Shown here piece by piece: positions 62,313 through 64,000 of a DNA stretch of 64,000 bases. Source of the DNA: Bradyrhizobium sp. Rc3b (GTDB lineage Bacteria; Pseudomonadota; Alphaproteobacteria; Rhizobiales; Xanthobacteraceae); assembly GCF_900114915.1 (NCBI RefSeq), contig NZ_FOUS01000003.1:62001-126000 (forward strand). Direction: 5' to 3'. The notes under the pieces are model-generated. The model saw nothing but the letters and a program-made list of their open reading frames with translations, made no database searches and was not told the origin of the DNA. The translations under genes were made by a program, and so were the position numbers. Position 1 is the stretch's first letter; each line of letters opens with the position of its first letter.

Positions 62313-62753
62313 TCACCAATATCGGCGATAATAGTGCCGGTGATAGACCCGGTACGGCCGGTAGCCGTAGCCATAGCCGTAATACGGACGATAGGGCCGA
62401 TAATAGCGCGGATACACCGGCGCGTAGCCGTAGCCGCCGTAATAGGCGGGGGCATAACCGTAGCCGTAACCCGGATAGCCATAGCCGCCATAATACGGTC
62501 CGCCGCCGTAATAGCCGTAGCCGTAAGGCGCGCCGGCCGCGATCGCGCCGCCGATGATCGCGCCGGCCGCGAGACCGCCAAGGCCCCAACCCCACCCGCC
62601 GCCGCGCCAATGCACTTGCGCGACATCGTCACCGACCGCGGCCTTCATGGTCGCGACGTTGGTCGGCAGCGGGGCCGCTGCCGCCGGTTGAATTTGACCG
62701 GCGATGACCACGCCGGCGACCGAACAGGCAATTGCCGTTTTCCAGATCCTCAT
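62313..62753 (-). CDS. Gly/Tyr-rich secreted protein
   Basis: This 146-residue protein has a signal peptide (MRIWKTAIACSVAGVVIAGQ, cleavage near AAAA), a short conserved-looking segment (VATMKAAVGDDVAQVHWRGG), a glycine-zipper helix (GGLAAGAIIGGAIAAGA) and a C-terminal low-complexity half of GYGYYGG- and YRPYRPYYG-type repeats. Similar Gly/Tyr-rich envelope proteins are common in Bradyrhizobium; the function is unknown. Confidence 0.75.
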   Translation of the reverse strand: MRIWKTAIACSVAGVVIAGQIQPAAAAPLPTNVATMKAAVGDDVAQVHWRGGGWGWGLGGLAAGAIIGGAIAAGAPYGYGYYGGGPYYGGYGYPGYGYGYAPAYYGGYGYAPVYPRYYRPYRPYYGYGYGYRPYRVYHRHYYRRYW

Positions 62754-63120
62754 CGACTTGCTCCCTGTCTAACGTCTTGCTTGGAAAAGGATCGCAGCGA
62801 CATGATCGGGCATCTTTGCGCCAAGTCAAAGCCCGGATTTTCCAAGCCCGTATTTGCGTGCGGCGCACAAGCCTCGTCCAAGCCTCGCTGCGAGCCGGCT
62901 GCCGGCATGCGAGGCGAGCCGACGCGCCCGCTCTGCCCGACGTGACACCGGTGCGATGCCGGAGCCCCGCGGCCAAGGCAGAGCATTAAGCTTCTCGCCC
63001 GCGCAACCAACAACCTACTTCACGATTGACTATTCGTACCGCTACTATCGGTTCCAATGGCGCGAGGCTTCTCGCGACAAATAGCCTCGGCCTGCGCCGG
63101 GTGTGAGTGGGAGGAATGAC
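62754..63120. other. Divergent promoter interval upstream of glgC
   Basis: This 367-base interval separates the Gly/Tyr-rich secreted protein gene from glgC and must hold both promoters. No gene is supported. I see no clear operator. Confidence 0.4.
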
Positions 63121-64000
63121 ATGAGTGCCGCGAGACCCGAGCCGCTTGCCCGTCAGGCGCTGGCGTTCGTCCTGGCTGGCGGACGTGGCAGCCGGCTCCT
63201 GGAGCTGACCGACCGCCGCGCCAAGCCAGCCGTCTATTTCGGCGGCAAGTCCCGCATCATCGATTTCGCGCTGTCGAATGCCGTCAATTCGGGCATCCGC
63301 CGCATCGCGGTCGCAACCCAGTACAAGGCGCACAGCCTGATCCGGCATCTTCAGATGGGTTGGAACTTCTTCCGCCCGGAGCGAAACGAGAGCTTCGACA
63401 TCCTCCCCGCGAGCCAGCGCGTCTCCGAGAACATGTGGTATGTCGGCACGGCGGATGCGGTCTACCAGAACATCGACATCATCGAATCCCACGCCTGCCG
63501 CTTCATCGTGGTGCTGGCCGGCGACCACATCTATAAAATGGATTACGAGGTGATGCTGCGCCAGCACGTCGACAGCGGCGCCGACGTCACCGTCGGTTGC
63601 CTGGAGATGCCGCGGACGGAATCCTCGGGCTTCGGCATCATGCATATCGACGAGAACGGCTGGATTCAGGAGTTCCTGGAGAAGCCGAAGGATCCGCCGC
63701 CGATGCCGGGCAAGCCGGACGTCTCGCTCGCCAGCATGGGCATCTACGTGTTCGACGCCAAGTTCCTGTTCGAGGAGCTCAAGCGCGACGCCGATGATCC
63801 GAACTCGAACCACGATTTCGGCAAGGACATCATTCCCTACCTCGTCAAGAACGGCCGCGCGATGGCGCACCAATATTCCACCTCCTGCGTGCGTTCCGGC
63901 AGCGACCCCCGCGCCTATTGGCGCGACGTCGGCACGGTCGATGCCTATTGGGCCGCCAATATCGACCTCACCGACGTCGTGCCCGAGCTCGACCTGTTCG
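63121..64000 (+). CDS. glgC: Glucose-1-phosphate adenylyltransferase GlgC, N-terminal part (runs off window)
   Basis: The first 293 residues are present. The enzyme makes ADP-glucose from ATP and glucose 1-phosphate for glycogen synthesis. The nucleotidyltransferase signature is [20 protein letters not shown] with [20 protein letters not shown], and further family motifs are [32 protein letters not shown] and [17 protein letters not shown]. The ATG has GGGAGGAATGAC upstream. The gene reads out of the window, so the rest of a glg operon is presumably beyond. Confidence 0.96.
   Translation, partial: MSAARPEPLARQALAFVLAGGRGSRLLELTDRRAKPAVYFGGKSRIIDFALSNAVNSGIRRIAVATQYKAHSLIRHLQMGWNFFRPERNESFDILPASQRVSENMWYVGTADAVYQNIDIIESHACRFIVVLAGDHIYKMDYEVMLRQHVDSGADVTVGCLEMPRTESSGFGIMHIDENGWIQEFLEKPKDPPPMPGKPDVSLASMGIYVFDAKFLFEELKRDADDPNSNHDFGKDIIPYLVKNGRAMAHQYSTSCVRSGSDPRAYWRDVGTVDAYWAANIDLTDVVPELDLF

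Overview
The window reads as a chromosomal segment of a Bradyrhizobium-like alphaproteobacterium (order Hyphomicrobiales). The support is indirect. The DNA is GC-rich with GC-rich third codon positions, and it carries small families common in that group (DUF3551, DUF6894, DUF992, an HvrA/H-NS-type protein). Several palindromic intergenic repeats of the Bradyrhizobium style are present, along with many Bug/TctC-type solute-binding proteins. There are no phage genes, no intact insertion sequence and no CRISPR array.

Layout. 1-1560 (minus): adaptor and start of an RND efflux pump. 1834-9307: a strip of small envelope and stress-type genes (DUF3551, DUF1269, Bax-inhibitor-1, DUF6894, an amino-acid permease, an AI-2E-type permease, DUF992, HdeD, small basic secreted proteins). 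It is followed by a complete second RND pump (9372-13756). 13901-23769: a catabolic and uptake island with crotonase, a tautomerase-like protein, a divergent TetR regulator with two palindromic operators, tctA-tctB-tctC plus a second Bug-type binding protein, an MhpD-like hydratase, an acyl-CoA dehydrogenase and a LysR regulator. 23926-26421: a decayed stretch with a frameshifted ABC binding-protein remnant, a VOC gene, a GMC-oxidoreductase remnant and a TauE/SafE permease. 26422-28899: a NarL-type response regulator and a hybrid histidine kinase.

29382-42474 is a complete Tad/Flp pilus locus. Read along the minus strand the order is flp pilin, cpaA, cpaB, cpaE, cpaF, tadB, tadC, an isoprenylcysteine-methyltransferase-like gene, three TadE/TadG-like pseudopilin genes, then after a 433-bp gap cpaC, a lipoprotein and TadD. 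Most genes overlap or nearly touch, so they are probably coupled. The methyltransferase-like gene inside the operon is unusual. Upstream lie a VCBS-repeat remnant, several small genes, an H-NS-like gene, a candidate structured RNA (46782-46890) and tRNA-Lys with its terminator.

47648-64000: a Spy-like periplasmic protein, a TRAP binding protein with a clear terminator, leuA with a candidate leucine-rich leader peptide and hairpin, a repeat-rich gene-poor stretch, an SMP-30-like lactonase, an RTX-type protein with eight repeats of about 32 residues, a short UvrA paralogue, a branched-chain amino-acid ABC binding protein, a Gfo/Idh/MocA oxidoreductase, an RlpA-like protein, a Gly/Tyr-rich secreted protein and the start of glgC.

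The most promising unexplained items are the branched RNA-like structure at 46782-46890, the methyltransferase-like gene in the pilus operon, the leuA leader candidate, and the uncharacterised catabolic island with its paired operators. All calls come from reading the sequence; no database search was run.
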